Program-made: the position numbers and the translations under genes
Source of the DNA: UBA183 sp050011055
GTDB taxonomy: Archaea > Thermoproteota > Nitrososphaeria > Nitrososphaerales > Gagatemarchaeaceae
Assembly: GCA_050011055.1 (NCBI GenBank)
Contig: JBEKJV010000014.1
Coordinates: 1-64,000 of the forward strand
Direction of reading: 5' to 3'
DNA length: 64,000 nucleotides
Shown: one piece after another, positions 17,140 to 25,696 of the stretch
How positions within the stretch are numbered: position 1 is the stretch's first letter
How the letters are laid out: each line of letters begins with the position of its first letter
Notes under the pieces: model-generated
Databases searched by the model: none
Told to the model about the DNA's origin: nothing
Seen by the model: the letters and a program-made list of their open reading frames with translations, nothing else

Positions 17140-17299
17140 TGCATGCAAAGCATACTAGTAATGCAATTTCCACTTTGTGTTCATCCAATCTCAGCCGCGC
17201 GCTCCTTGGAGTTAACGGGCCAGGTGGAATCCAGACCCATTATGGGTTCGAATCTCTTTCCGACAGAAGTCCCTGGCCGGGACTTCATCTAATGCAGGC

Positions 17300-17491
17300 T
17301 CACACGAACTCGTGGCGCCTGCTGATGCTCTCTTTGCAGATTGAACCCTTGCCGCCGACGCGTTTGTTGCAGTGTTGGCAGGCCATTCTTTCGTTGCCTT
17401 CTACGAAACTGTGCGACCCTCTAATTCGATGCGCAGGACAGCTTCCTCCACCAGCACCCTTAGACGCTCCGCAGTTCCTGCAAAAGTACAT
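17300..17491 (-). CDS. Small double zinc-ribbon protein
   Basis: 63 residues with two Cys clusters: CRNCGASKGAGGGSC and CQHCNKRVGGKGSIC. The two modules share the pattern CxxC, glycine-rich loop, Cys, and suggest a small nucleic-acid- or protein-binding zinc protein. A clear TATA box (CCTTATATCGG, 17514-17524) lies about 28 bases upstream of ATG 17491, the leaderless spacing seen elsewhere here, which is the main reason to accept so short a gene. No specific family recognised. It stands alone between tRNA-Ile and the GvpD-like ATPase gene. Confidence 0.65.
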   Translation of the reverse strand: MYFCRNCGASKGAGGGSCPAHRIRGSHSFVEGNERMACQHCNKRVGGKGSICKESISRRHEFV

Positions 17492-17599
17492 GCCGAGTCT
17501 AATCAGTTTGAGCCGATATAAGGCTACAACGACGCGCCGAACGTGGTGGGTTCGATACAGTTAGGCAACTTCATTCATGCGAATACATTCGCGGATTAG

Positions 17600-17660
17600 T
17601 GTCATGATTACGGTCACAAGCTGAAACTGACCTAACTGCGTGCAGTCTGTTAACGAGTTC
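17600..17660 (+). repeat. 61-nt interspersed repeat, copy A1
   Basis: Matches 23639-23699 without gaps at 53 of 61 positions, including a 26-nt identical core that contains CACAAGCTGAAACTGACC. This copy lies in the otherwise empty 318-base gap (17492-17809) between the zinc-ribbon gene and the end of the ATPase gene. No open frame is shared by the two copies. Confidence 0.8.
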
Positions 17661-17809
17661 TCACCCAAACGACAAGGCTTTGGCTAACTTGGATTCTAGC
17701 TCGTTGTCTTAGGTCCTTAAATTCTCGTCCTGTGGCAACCCAACCTCAAATAGCGGGGTCTGTCAATTGGTGGCGATGTCATGCCAGTGATTCTCCCGTG
17801 TGAAACGAA

Positions 17810-19243
17810 TCACACGAGCTGAGTCAGTGATGGAGAAGTGGGGTCCTCCAGGTGTTGTAATGCGTAAACCCCAGTGTGAGGTTTCACGCCAAACATCAGA
17901 ACTGTGCCATCCCTAACGAAAACTCTTGCGTAACTGGAACTCATCGAGAGGATGCGCGAGCGGATAGGCGAATCCTTTGGCAGGAAGAGAATGTGTGCGT
18001 CGTGCGACTGCGCCAGAGTGATTATCTCTTGAGACGTAACCTCAAGTAGTGAATCTAGATCCGAAGCGAATAGATTCTCCAGTGCGCTAACGGACTTTAC
18101 GAGTAACATGGACCGATCCTTCGATTTCTCCCGCAGTCTTGTCGTCTCTCTAGTAACTAGCTCATGGATTTCCTTGGGCGTGGCACTTTTCGGCAAGTTC
18201 GCTGTCTCAAGGTCGCTAGTCCTCACCACGTTGAGAATGCGGAGCCTGTCAGTTACAGCACTTATGCCAAGGGCCTTGGTCAGAATCGAGTTCGTTAGTT
18301 CATCGTTCGCGCCTGGCAATGGGAGAAGGATTGCACTCCTTCCCATCGACAGAAAGTTGATGATGGGAGGCAGCTCGATTGCTCTGAGCGCGGAGTAGGG
18401 AACGTTCTCATCATATTCGATGGCCAGAGTGCTCCCAGGAATCATGCCTCCAAACAGTCTATCCAGAGCGCCACTCCCGAAGGAATAGGATCCATCGATG
18501 TCAGGCCTTTGTGCAAATCTGCCCATCTTCGAGTAATCAGGAATGGCATAAGGTCCGAAGAATGTGAATTTTCCTTCTAGAAGTGTAAAGAGATACTTAT
18601 GCTGAGGTATCTTTGTCCCACGCAGTTTGTGTATGATGAATTCTCGTACCGCACGGTCTTGTTCTTCAACCCTCGCCAACTCGAGGATACCATCGACGAG
18701 GTAATCTATGGTCGTGGCGCCGGGTTCCTCGCTGACAAAGATGAGTTCGGCGCCGGAGTTGTTTGCAAGGGCCATTAGAGTCTTCTCGGCTCGTAACCTT
18801 TCTTTCTGGTCCAATTCCTTCGCGAGGCCATCCCAACTATCAAACACAATGGTCCTGACTTTCTTGGGCTCTGTAAGCTGCATGACAAAATCCAGAACTG
18901 ATGTCGCGTCCTCGAGCCTAATATCCAAGAAATCTTGACTGTCCAGGGTCGCCTTCATGGCCGGTATGTGCGCTTCAAGGAGTTCTTTTGGAACCCTTGA
19001 GGATATGTACGCGCCTTTCCCCTTGCCCGCTGCCTTGAGAATCTCAAGGGCGAGTATTGTTTTGCCGGTACCTGCGAGCCCTTTGATGAGCAAGGTTCTG
19101 ACGGGACGCTGCGTGAATTGTTTCAAACCAAGTACCGTAGCAATCCGTGTCTCTGCCAAATCCTCGGCTCCAGAACCAGCAGTACTCCTTTGGCGATTTA
19201 CCTGAGTAAGCGGTCTCAACCCGGGGCTTCTCCTAGTCGTCAT
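17810..19243 (-). CDS. RecA/KaiC-superfamily P-loop ATPase, GvpD-like
   Basis: 477 residues. Walker A GLAGTGKT at 55-62 (RTLLIKGLAGTGKTILALEI), then AYISSRVPKELL and a Walker B-type strand in VRTIVFDSWDGL. A second, degenerate RecA-like half follows (GSGALDRLFGGMIPGSTLAIEY), where the usual P-loop has lost its Lys. This two-lobed layout resembles archaeal GvpD/KaiC-like regulators that sense or signal rather than recombine DNA. The frame extends to 19324, but ATG 19243 overlaps the stop of the preceding gene (ATGA), so I start there; the two are one operon. Partner and signal are unknown. Confidence 0.75.
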   Translation of the reverse strand: MTTRRSPGLRPLTQVNRQRSTAGSGAEDLAETRIATVLGLKQFTQRPVRTLLIKGLAGTGKTILALEILKAAGKGKGAYISSRVPKELLEAHIPAMKATLDSQDFLDIRLEDATSVLDFVMQLTEPKKVRTIVFDSWDGLAKELDQKERLRAEKTLMALANNSGAELIFVSEEPGATTIDYLVDGILELARVEEQDRAVREFIIHKLRGTKIPQHKYLFTLLEGKFTFFGPYAIPDYSKMGRFAQRPDIDGSYSFGSGALDRLFGGMIPGSTLAIEYDENVPYSALRAIELPPIINFLSMGRSAILLPLPGANDELTNSILTKALGISAVTDRLRILNVVRTSDLETANLPKSATPKEIHELVTRETTRLREKSKDRSMLLVKSVSALENLFASDLDSLLEVTSQEIITLAQSHDAHILFLPKDSPIRSRILSMSSSYARVFVRDGTVLMFGVKPHTGVYALQHLEDPTSPSLTQLV

Positions 19244-19620
19244 GCTTTCACACTCTTCTGTATCTTGAGCATAGTCGCGCTGAAATTGAAGGGGCCTTCT
19301 ATGCTCAAGAGTTCTAACGCCCACTTGAGCCTCCTCACAAGATCCTTGACTATCGCCCTCTCCAGCGACAGTGTTGCCTTCTCGCCGAAAAGTGCAAGTA
19401 GCTTCTTATGGAATTCAGCCGGGTCAGGAAGACTACTAGTCATCTTCATGTGAGATAAGACCGCCGCAGCCCCACTTTGACCTAGAACCTTGTCCAACCC
19501 GCCGTGTACCGCATTGGCAAACGTGGTTGGCTTGCACCCATAAGTGGTGAATGAACGGACGATGGGCTTGGAAAGACCAGCCTCAGAAACACGAACCGAA
19601 TTCGTTCTGCTAATTCTCAT
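19240..19620 (-). CDS. Small regulatory-type protein, operon partner of the P-loop ATPase
   Basis: 126 residues. The second half (about 50-126) holds DPAEFHKKLLALFGEKATLSL followed by an alpha-helical KDLVRRLKWALELLSIEGPF block. The FHxxL...FGxxA...LE pattern recalls small archaeal output domains described for thaumarchaeal signalling proteins (NitrOD5-like), but I cannot confirm this by eye. The N-terminus is basic. It overlaps the ATPase start by four bases, so the two products are probably made together. ATG 19620 is the only good start. Confidence 0.6.
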   Translation of the reverse strand: MRISRTNSVRVSEAGLSKPIVRSFTTYGCKPTTFANAVHGGLDKVLGQSGAAAVLSHMKMTSSLPDPAEFHKKLLALFGEKATLSLERAIVKDLVRRLKWALELLSIEGPFNFSATMLKIQKSVKA

Positions 19621-19915
19621 TTGATTCTAGCCTCTAGAGGTTCCGTACGACACTGATGGCGAGGTAGAGCACGAAGAAAGGGAACAACAGAACTATTTTA
19701 GTATTTTGACAGCGTCAGGGTATTGGATTGTGCGCATGCTGCAATCTTGATGCATAGACTTCGTTCTACGCGTGACCCCATGCACCACCCTGAAAGACTC
19801 GAGGATTGGCGATGTGACCTCGATTCCCTGCGTCCGTATGATTGGCTTCGTGAGAACAGCGAGCTTGGCACGAGGGCGGCATAAGCGAGCCCAGCCAATG
19901 TGACATATGTCGCAG

Positions 19916-20320
19916 CTAGTCATCCTTTGACCTCGCAGGCTTGGGAGGTCCCTTTCCTTTCCCAACAGACCTCAATACGGCGGCAAAGATCACTGATCTG
20001 AACGCCTTATCAAAGAGCAATCCTGGGATAAGCGCAACGATAACATTCATCGCGATTGCGACTCCTTTGCCGAACTTCTTTGTTACTACAAAGAGAGCAA
20101 AATCACCGTTCGTCCTCCCCTTTGACTTGAAGTAGAGATACCCGGCGAGGAACTCGGCGAGAGTATCCCTATCCAGGCTTATTAGAATAGAATCAGCCAG
20201 CCTCAAGAAGGAGGGTGAGGAGGAGAGCCTTTGAATCTCTGCCTCATCAGAACTACTCAGGTTTGACCACCTTGGGAATTTCGGAGCCGATGGATGAATG
20301 GAGATGTGAAAATCCGACAC
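19916..20320 (-). CDS. Hypothetical protein with one hydrophobic segment
   Basis: 134 residues from GTG 20320. Residues 40-75 are mixed helical, one hydrophobic stretch lies near 85-115 (AIAMNVIVALIPGLLFDKAFRSVIFAAVL, given here only as a location), and the tail is strongly basic (GKGKGPPKPARSKDD). No known family. No convincing TATA box is visible. It is kept because the composition is protein-like and no better frame covers the region. The 295 bases between it and the preceding operon start (19621-19915) show nothing else I can support. Confidence 0.4.
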   Translation of the reverse strand: MSDFHISIHPSAPKFPRWSNLSSSDEAEIQRLSSSPSFLRLADSILISLDRDTLAEFLAGYLYFKSKGRTNGDFALFVVTKKFGKGVAIAMNVIVALIPGLLFDKAFRSVIFAAVLRSVGKGKGPPKPARSKDD

Positions 20321-20439
20321 GTAGTTTCAGTTTTGGTCAGCCTCCATGTGCTAGGCACTTTGGCAGTCTAGCAGTTACCTCGGGAACTTGAGTCACTCAA
20401 TCTGTCACCGAACCCGAACATTCCGTGCGGCTGGCGAAC

Positions 20440-20646
20440 TCACTTTGACGCTTTGGAATGTATCGTTGCCTTAAGCGAGATGTCGATGGTGAGTCCATCG
20501 CCGTGTTTCTCCACTGAGAACTTGTATGCATCGACGGTAGCATCAAGCTTGTGTAGATACTCCCTAATCTGGTGCTCGTATGACGATATTTGGTTTCTCA
20601 CGTCATCCATGGACACGTGATCTCCACTTTTTTCATTTCTTGACAT
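20440..20646 (-). CDS. Small charged helical protein
   Basis: 68 residues from ATG 20646 (MSRNEKSGDHVSMDDV). A strong TATA box, ATTTATATATCC at 20668-20679, stands about 27 bases upstream, so a leaderless start here is much better than the longer frame reaching 20736. Contents: a helical, charged middle (DDVRNQISSYEHQIREYLHK) and a short C-terminal beta-like part. Function unknown. The gap from 20647 to 20969 (323 bases) holds this promoter and otherwise nothing I can assign. Confidence 0.65.
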   Translation of the reverse strand: MSRNEKSGDHVSMDDVRNQISSYEHQIREYLHKLDATVDAYKFSVEKHGDGLTIDISLKATIHSKASK

Positions 20647-20969
20647 GAGTACTATCTCACTTATAGGATATATAAATTCGTGCGCGTCTCGATCATAGAA
20701 ACCGGGCCTTTTCGTGGGAGGCCACAGTTGATTCACTCTTGTCTAGTGACCGGTCAGTGGTGCTGAAAATCCCTGCACGGCCGGAGAGACTCATCACGCA
20801 GATCTCCTAGGGCAACCAAGTTCAAATCATGGCCCACAGTGAGTTCGAATTCTTCTAGATATCGACCTCGGCCGCGTTGGTACCATTGGGCCATCGGGAG
20901 TGATGGCCTGTTGAACCGTCAACTGCTCAGAAGCGTCGCCTCCCTGCATACATTTATCTCGGACTTTTC

Positions 20970-22565
20970 GTGCATGGGCTTGATTTTTCCGGAGACGAGA
21001 AAACGACCAGTGAGTATCAGCTCCCAAAGTCGGTGATTAAGTGGGCGGCCCTAGGGCTGCTCCTCACCTCCGCCGTTGTCATCGCAATCTCGATACTCTC
21101 GGGCGTGAAGTCTTCAGACCTTACCAAGCTCGGCTACCTGACGTTCGCTCTTGCCGCTGGAGTGTCGGCATCTAGGCTGCTGGTCCAGATACTGAGGTTC
21201 CGGGTGATTACGCTCGGTCTTGCGGGGGATCCCAAACCCGATCTTAGTGGGTTGGCGCTCACCAGGGTTGCCAGCGAGTTCGTTTCTCTCTCGACACCCG
21301 CGACGAGCATGGGCGTCTTCATACGCACCGCGTGGCTGAAAGGAAAGGGAATAGATGGAGGAAGGGCTCTCTCAATTGGCTACTTCGAGGTGTTGATAGA
21401 GATCTATGTCGGTGCCGGTCTCGCTCTCATCGCCGCGGTCTACGCCCTGTCGAGAGGTGCGGTGGCGATCGGGTCAACGATATTCCTGATTGCAACGGTC
21501 TTGATCGTCGGGTATACCGTTGTTTTCATAATCCCGGCTCTAAAGGGCATCAAGGTTCCCCATTTTGTCTTCACCTTTTCACGCTATCTGGTAGGGGGGC
21601 CAAGAGCAGAGGACCTTTATCTCCGTGCCGTCGTCGGATCTCTGAATTTTTCACTCTCAGCCCGCGCGATCGTGAGCAGGAGCGCCCTGCCCGTCGTGAT
21701 CAAGGCTGTCGGCCTGACCATCATCGAGGACTTCTTGGCCGGTGCGGCTCTCTGGATCATCTTGAACGCCTCAGGTCTGAAGATCGACCTGATCTCCTCG
21801 ACCCTGACAGCCTACGGCGTGGTCGCCATCGCCCAAATCCCGGTGACGATAGGCGGTGCTGGGATTACCGAATTCACGATGAAGTCCTACCTCACCACTG
21901 TCTACGGATTCTCCTCATGGGCGCCCATCGTACTGTGGCGAATCGCCACGTACCAAGTCCTTCTAGCGATAACCGGCATAGTCTTCATTTTCTTCATCCG
22001 CAAAGCCACCAGAGGTTCCAACAAGACATCCCAGAAGACGGGTTCGGACGTAATCGCGAACAAGGCTCCGGGGTTGACCGCGGTCGGAGTTGAGAAGGAG
22101 GTCGTGAAGCTGGAGACGCGGTATGGTGCCGTTAAGACCTTCAGGTTCGCGATCTCGGGTGCAGTGGGCTTTGGCGTCACAGAGATCGTTCTGACCATCG
22201 GCCTCCTCATCTTCTACGGAAAGCTGAGTCTTCCGCACGCGAGTTTCGCCTCGCCAGCGCTCCTCGGGTTGGATGTTCTCTCACTCGTGATAGGCGTCTC
22301 GGCTTCCTTCTTAATCAACGAACGAATTACAGTTCACGTGCCGAAAACTGTGAGGAGCGAAGAGGCGAACAGGTTCAAAAGACTTCTGAGGTTTCAGGGC
22401 GTGAGCGGGGTCGGAAATACTGGCATCATATTGGTCCAGCTCGTCCTCTTGGCGACTCTCGAGGTCTCGCCGCTCTTGGGCACAATCATAGGAGCAGTGG
22501 TCACCTATCCGATCGTGTACTTGATCTCGATCAAGTACGTCTGGAAAGCATACCGATCTAAATGA
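20970..22565 (+). CDS. Flippase-like (LPG synthase TM) and GtrA-like fusion membrane protein
   Basis: 531 residues. Residues 20-340 have the layout of the lysylphosphatidylglycerol-synthetase transmembrane / UPF0104 flippase-like family (RVASEFVSLSTPATSMG, then IAQIPVTIGGAGITEF). After a hydrophilic linker (345-385), residues 388-530 form a four-helix GtrA-like domain (FRFAISGAVGFGVTEI, SFLINERITVHVP, FQGVSGVGNTGIILVQL). Both families act on lipid-linked substrates at the membrane, so a role in envelope polysaccharide or glycolipid assembly is likely. GTG 20970 is the start; a TATA-like CATTTATCTC lies just upstream. The fusion is uncommon. Confidence 0.82.
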   Translation: MHGLDFSGDEKTTSEYQLPKSVIKWAALGLLLTSAVVIAISILSGVKSSDLTKLGYLTFALAAGVSASRLLVQILRFRVITLGLAGDPKPDLSGLALTRVASEFVSLSTPATSMGVFIRTAWLKGKGIDGGRALSIGYFEVLIEIYVGAGLALIAAVYALSRGAVAIGSTIFLIATVLIVGYTVVFIIPALKGIKVPHFVFTFSRYLVGGPRAEDLYLRAVVGSLNFSLSARAIVSRSALPVVIKAVGLTIIEDFLAGAALWIILNASGLKIDLISSTLTAYGVVAIAQIPVTIGGAGITEFTMKSYLTTVYGFSSWAPIVLWRIATYQVLLAITGIVFIFFIRKATRGSNKTSQKTGSDVIANKAPGLTAVGVEKEVVKLETRYGAVKTFRFAISGAVGFGVTEIVLTIGLLIFYGKLSLPHASFASPALLGLDVLSLVIGVSASFLINERITVHVPKTVRSEEANRFKRLLRFQGVSGVGNTGIILVQLVLLATLEVSPLLGTIIGAVVTYPIVYLISIKYVWKAYRSK

Positions 22566-22686
22566 CCAGTTTCCCTGGTCCCTTCCGTTCCGAACCCTTG
22601 ATCTGAGTCCCGACGCAATGTAGAACGTTGCATTGCACCTATTGGTCTACACTCGGCATAGAAGCGCGCGCGCGGCTGGGCGCCCG

Positions 22687-23472
22687 TTAGATGTCGGCTC
22701 TTTCCGTAACCTCGGTTCCTTCGAACACGAATAGCCTAGGTTTGCCACCTTCCAGCCGCACAAAGGTATTGTGGATGGGCGCGGTTGTAATCCACGAGCC
22801 AGTATTTGCCAAGTTCTCGTCCTTGTTCACGAAGGGTCTGTGCGTATGCCCAAAGACTAGAACCTCCCCAGGCTGAACCGTGGAACGGGCCTTCCTTTCC
22901 AGACCCGTAAGGGATTCCTTCAGTCTCTCCTGTGGGTCGAGCTGCAGCATCTGGGCGGTTCGACGTAGTCTACCCCCGTGCACTATCGCGGAGAAGAAGC
23001 GAGTCAGGTCACCCTTGTCGCGATTAATGGCAGCCCAGATGTTTGTGTCGCGGTCGCCCTTCTGGTCGGACATTGCGTGGCAGAGCGATTCCATGATCCA
23101 CTCCCTCTGCTCCTTGTCGAACTCCCAACCGTGAACAAACCTGTAGTTCACGCCGTCTTGCTGTAGCGCGAGGTTCCTAAGGAAGTTGATTGGGTAGCCT
23201 CGGCCTTGCAGTTTGAGGACATGGAAGTCATGGTTTCCCGCGATGTAATAGACGCGCATCTTCTTCTGCAGGAGGATGACCAGGTCAAGAACGTCCTTGT
23301 TCTCGAGGAAAACGCCCGACGCATCTCTCCTCCACATGTCCACGATGTCGCCGAGAAGGACCAGGTCCGTGACGTTGGGGTCGGATTGAAGTTTGATGAG
23401 GAAGCGGATAAGCGCGGCCTTGTCGGAGGTATCTATTCCGAGATGCTGGTCCGAAACCGCAATAATCGCCAA
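22687..23472 (-). CDS. Calcineurin-like metallophosphoesterase
   Basis: 261 residues with all metal-binding motifs in order: SDQHLG, LLGDIVDMW, GNHDFH, an isolated His in YRFVHGWEF, and VFGHTHRPF. Such enzymes cleave phosphomonoesters or diesters (nucleotides, UDP-diacylglucosamine, cyclic nucleotides); the substrate is not deducible. Starts with TTG 23472. It is divergent from the small membrane gene at 23765 and tail to tail with the flippase-GtrA gene, so it appears monocistronic. Confidence 0.87.
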   Translation of the reverse strand: MAIIAVSDQHLGIDTSDKAALIRFLIKLQSDPNVTDLVLLGDIVDMWRRDASGVFLENKDVLDLVILLQKKMRVYYIAGNHDFHVLKLQGRGYPINFLRNLALQQDGVNYRFVHGWEFDKEQREWIMESLCHAMSDQKGDRDTNIWAAINRDKGDLTRFFSAIVHGGRLRRTAQMLQLDPQERLKESLTGLERKARSTVQPGEVLVFGHTHRPFVNKDENLANTGSWITTAPIHNTFVRLEGGKPRLFVFEGTEVTERADI

Positions 23473-23638
23473 GTGGATCTCTTCCAGAGTTCCGATTCCA
23501 CTTAGATAGGTCTTCGTTTCGATCCCGACGTGGTCAGATCAAACTCATTGTTGAACCGCCAGAGCGCGCGCTGAATCCCTCCTGTGTGACTAATGCCAAC
23601 TGGCAAATGCCTACCCTACCGACGGCGGCTCGAGAAAG

Positions 23639-23699
23639 TGCCATGATTGCAGTCACAAGCTGAAACTGACCTAACTGACTGCGGCCTGCTAACGAGTTC
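23639..23699 (+). repeat. 61-nt interspersed repeat, copy A2
   Basis: Second copy of the element at 17600-17660: eight substitutions, six of them transitions, and no gaps. It sits in the 292-base gap between the metallophosphoesterase start and the next gene, about 40 bases before that gene's TATA box. Both copies lie inside the accessory stretch after tRNA-Ile. Confidence 0.8.
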
Positions 23700-23764
23700 A
23701 ACGTGAGACCATACTCGATAGCTATGCAGTGCGGTAATCTTTATATGACGAACAGGCAAGATCG

Positions 23765-24208
23765 ATGGTAGAAATCTTGAGCAGCCCAGTCCTTCCCAAC
23801 CTTGGCAGTCTGACTCTGACGGACCTGCTCGTGACCATTATCGGCTTGGTCATTCTATGGATAGTCATCTCAATACCCGCGTGGTTGGCGGGCAAGGCAA
23901 TAACCGGGGGGAAGTCCACCTTTGGCGACGCCATGGTCGCCACCCTGGTTGGCCCAATAGTCTACTTTGTGATCTTGATCGCGGTGGATTTCTTTCTAGG
24001 AACGGTGATTGGCTCAGGGGCATTCGTCATCGCCTTGATCCTGGCCTTCATAGCCTGGATATGGGTCTACAAGTCAAGCTTCGAAACGAGCTGGCTGGGC
24101 GGCCTCGGGATAGCCATACTCGCGGTGATCATCTTCGCCGTGATGAGCGTGATTCTCGGAGCCCTCTTCGGCGTAGTGGTTCCCGCGTCATTCTTCCCTC
24201 ACCTCTAG
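23765..24208 (+). CDS. Four-helix membrane protein of unknown function
   Basis: 147 residues, almost entirely hydrophobic, with four predicted membrane segments (about 18-45, 58-80, 82-103 and 112-140) and a conserved-looking AWLAGKAITGGKSTFGDAM loop after the first. TATA box TCTTTATATGAC (23737-23748) is 22-27 bases from ATG 23765. No family name that I can defend. Followed at 59 bases by another small membrane protein with its own TATA box. Confidence 0.7.
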   Translation: MVEILSSPVLPNLGSLTLTDLLVTIIGLVILWIVISIPAWLAGKAITGGKSTFGDAMVATLVGPIVYFVILIAVDFFLGTVIGSGAFVIALILAFIAWIWVYKSSFETSWLGGLGIAILAVIIFAVMSVILGALFGVVVPASFFPHL

Positions 24209-24266
24209 GCGACCGCTCACTGAAGACGATAAATAGCCGTCAGAGCTGAATGAAGGGCGGCAAGAC

Positions 24267-24434
24267 TTGAAGATAGATCTATTCTGGACAGTGGCCATAG
24301 TCCTAGTGGTCCTGTGGCTATTCGGGTTCTTCGGCAGAATCGGGGGGGGTCTGATCAACTTACTTGTGGTCATCGCCTTGGTCATCGTCGTCTACCGACT
24401 TTACATGGGAAGAAATGTAGTCACAGGCAAATGA
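24267..24434 (+). CDS. Short membrane protein, DUF5670 (lmo0937) type
   Basis: A 55-residue gene. TTG 24267 starts MKIDLFWTVAIVLVVLWL, followed by GFFGRIGGGLINLLVVIALVIVV and a short basic tail. The FWT...LWL.GFF....GG.I.LL.VIA pattern matches the two-helix DUF5670 family found in bacteria and archaea. Its function is unknown; members are often stress-associated. TATA-like CGATAAATAGCC lies about 30 bases upstream. Transfer from bacteria is possible given the family's distribution. Confidence 0.72.
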   Translation: MKIDLFWTVAIVLVVLWLFGFFGRIGGGLINLLVVIALVIVVYRLYMGRNVVTGK

Positions 24435-24493
24435 CCACACCCCAGAAACCGCCTTTTGTCGGATCATGTCAGATTACTTGGGGCAGATTCTAA

Positions 24494-24949
24494 GTGTCCT
24501 TCTCTGAGCGTGCACAATCAACGCTAAACCAGAAGTGCGCTTTCTGCGAAAAGGGATTACACGAGAAGTGCATTAGAAGGAAGTCAAATCTATGCTGTTG
24601 CGGTGCCGAACCGAGTCTTCAAGTGATTCCGTCTTCTTCAGTTGAACATCCTAGGGATGAAAAGCAGGAAGAGGAAAGAACAAGACAAGAAGAGGCAAAG
24701 ACAAAGCAGGAAGAGGAAAGAACAAGACAAGAAGAGGCAAAGACAAAGCAGGAAGAGGAAAAGACAAAACAAGAAGAGGCAAAGACAAAGCAGGAAGAGG
24801 AAAAGACAAAACAAGTTGTACAAGAGGGGAAGATGAGCGTGCCTGTGAGGCTCAGCAGGAGTGATTCAGAAGAGATAGATCGAATGACAGGCATCAACGT
24901 CACGAAGAAAACAGGTGGCCCGAAACATAAAAGGGAGAGGAAGAGTTGA
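24494..24949 (+). CDS. Zinc-binding protein with tandem charged coiled-coil repeats
   Basis: 151 residues. Residues 15-40 hold a Cys/His cluster (CAFCEKGLHEKC, then LCCCG) that should bind zinc. Residues 57-107 are nearly 3.7 copies of a 14-residue unit, KQEEERTRQEEAKT, likely a single charged helix. The C-terminal 40 residues are basic. GTG 24494 is the start; I see no clear TATA box. Function unknown; the repeat array could vary in length between strains. Confidence 0.65.
   Translation: MSFSERAQSTLNQKCAFCEKGLHEKCIRRKSNLCCCGAEPSLQVIPSSSVEHPRDEKQEEERTRQEEAKTKQEEERTRQEEAKTKQEEEKTKQEEAKTKQEEEKTKQVVQEGKMSVPVRLSRSDSEEIDRMTGINVTKKTGGPKHKRERKS
24662..24814 (+). repeat. 42-nt in-frame tandem repeat
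   Basis: Three full units (24662-24703, 24704-24745, 24746-24787) and a 27-nt partial. Units 1 and 2 are identical; unit 3 and the partial share changes (AGAACAAGACAAG becomes AAGACAAAACAAG). The unit length is a multiple of three and encodes 14 residues, so copy-number changes keep the frame. It is not a CRISPR array: there are no spacers. Confidence 0.9.
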
Positions 24950-25159
24950 AGTTCGACGTCGATTCCAACTTATCCGACCATCTTCGGGACGGAATTGCCG
25001 ATTTCAACCAAGTTGTCTTCCCGGTCTCCAAATGAATCCTTTTCAGCCGCTACGGACTGCGCCTCAGCAGGTCGGAGTTGCGTCCGAGAACAAGTGGATG
25101 GGATTGCTCAAGAACGTCATTGAGACGGCGTGAGGTTTAGTCAAGTCTGCTGACAGTGC

Positions 25160-25432
25160 TCAGGATTCTGTCTCTGTGAGCGCCGGGACACTCAATACCA
25201 GCCCTATTCGCAAGGCACAAGCGACATGATATTTCCTATGATGACCGTTAGCACTGTGCTTGGAAATGAAGGGGTATTCGCTTATCATCTTCTGGCAGGC
25301 ATCACACAACGTTGGCAGATGACTCGAACGACCACTGGTGTTCCTGACAAGTGTTACTGAAAGGCTTCTGAACAACAAACGGAGATTGGCCGCCGTCTCG
25401 TGTCTGGTTTCGTGACGTCTTGACACGCCCAA
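25160..25432 (-). CDS. Small zinc-finger protein
   Basis: Up to 90 residues from TTG 25432, though the first 35 may not be translated. The C-terminal half carries CDACQKMISEYPFISKHS...HHRKYHVACALRIGLV, a CxxC...H...C arrangement typical of small archaeal zinc proteins with a treble-clef or similar fold. Function unknown. The gaps on either side (24950-25159 and 25433-25696) show no further gene I can defend. Start position uncertain. Confidence 0.5.
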   Translation of the reverse strand: MGVSRRHETRHETAANLRLLFRSLSVTLVRNTSGRSSHLPTLCDACQKMISEYPFISKHSANGHHRKYHVACALRIGLVLSVPALTETES

Positions 25433-25696
25433 CCCAGAAGGCTAATTCGAAGCTCCCATTATGCTCATCGCCTAATCGGAGTGATTTGACTCATCATGGG
25501 GGAGTCATCAATACTGATGTAAAGTAACGATTCCGAGTAACCGGCCAACGGTCAAGAAACAGACATTCGCCTTAGAGACAGGATAGCTCTCGGTCGCTCC
25601 ATGGGTTCACAGGTGGAGGAATAGTATGAGCACAACGGAAAGAGAACGCAAGTTGCGGCAGTATTTCCAGGTAACGCAACTTGCGTCCGGCAACTG

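Noticed and set aside
17244..17262. Second tRNA gene suggested by a T-arm-like sequence
   Set aside because: No acceptor, D or anticodon arm can be paired with it; at most a fragment related to tRNA-Ile.
17022..17564. 180-codon frame across tRNA-Ile and beyond
   Set aside because: It runs through the tRNA gene and the promoter of the zinc-ribbon gene; the sequence is not protein-like.
24662..24814. CRISPR array
   Set aside because: Head-to-tail units without spacers, in frame inside a coding region. No CRISPR array was found anywhere, despite the Cas4-like gene.
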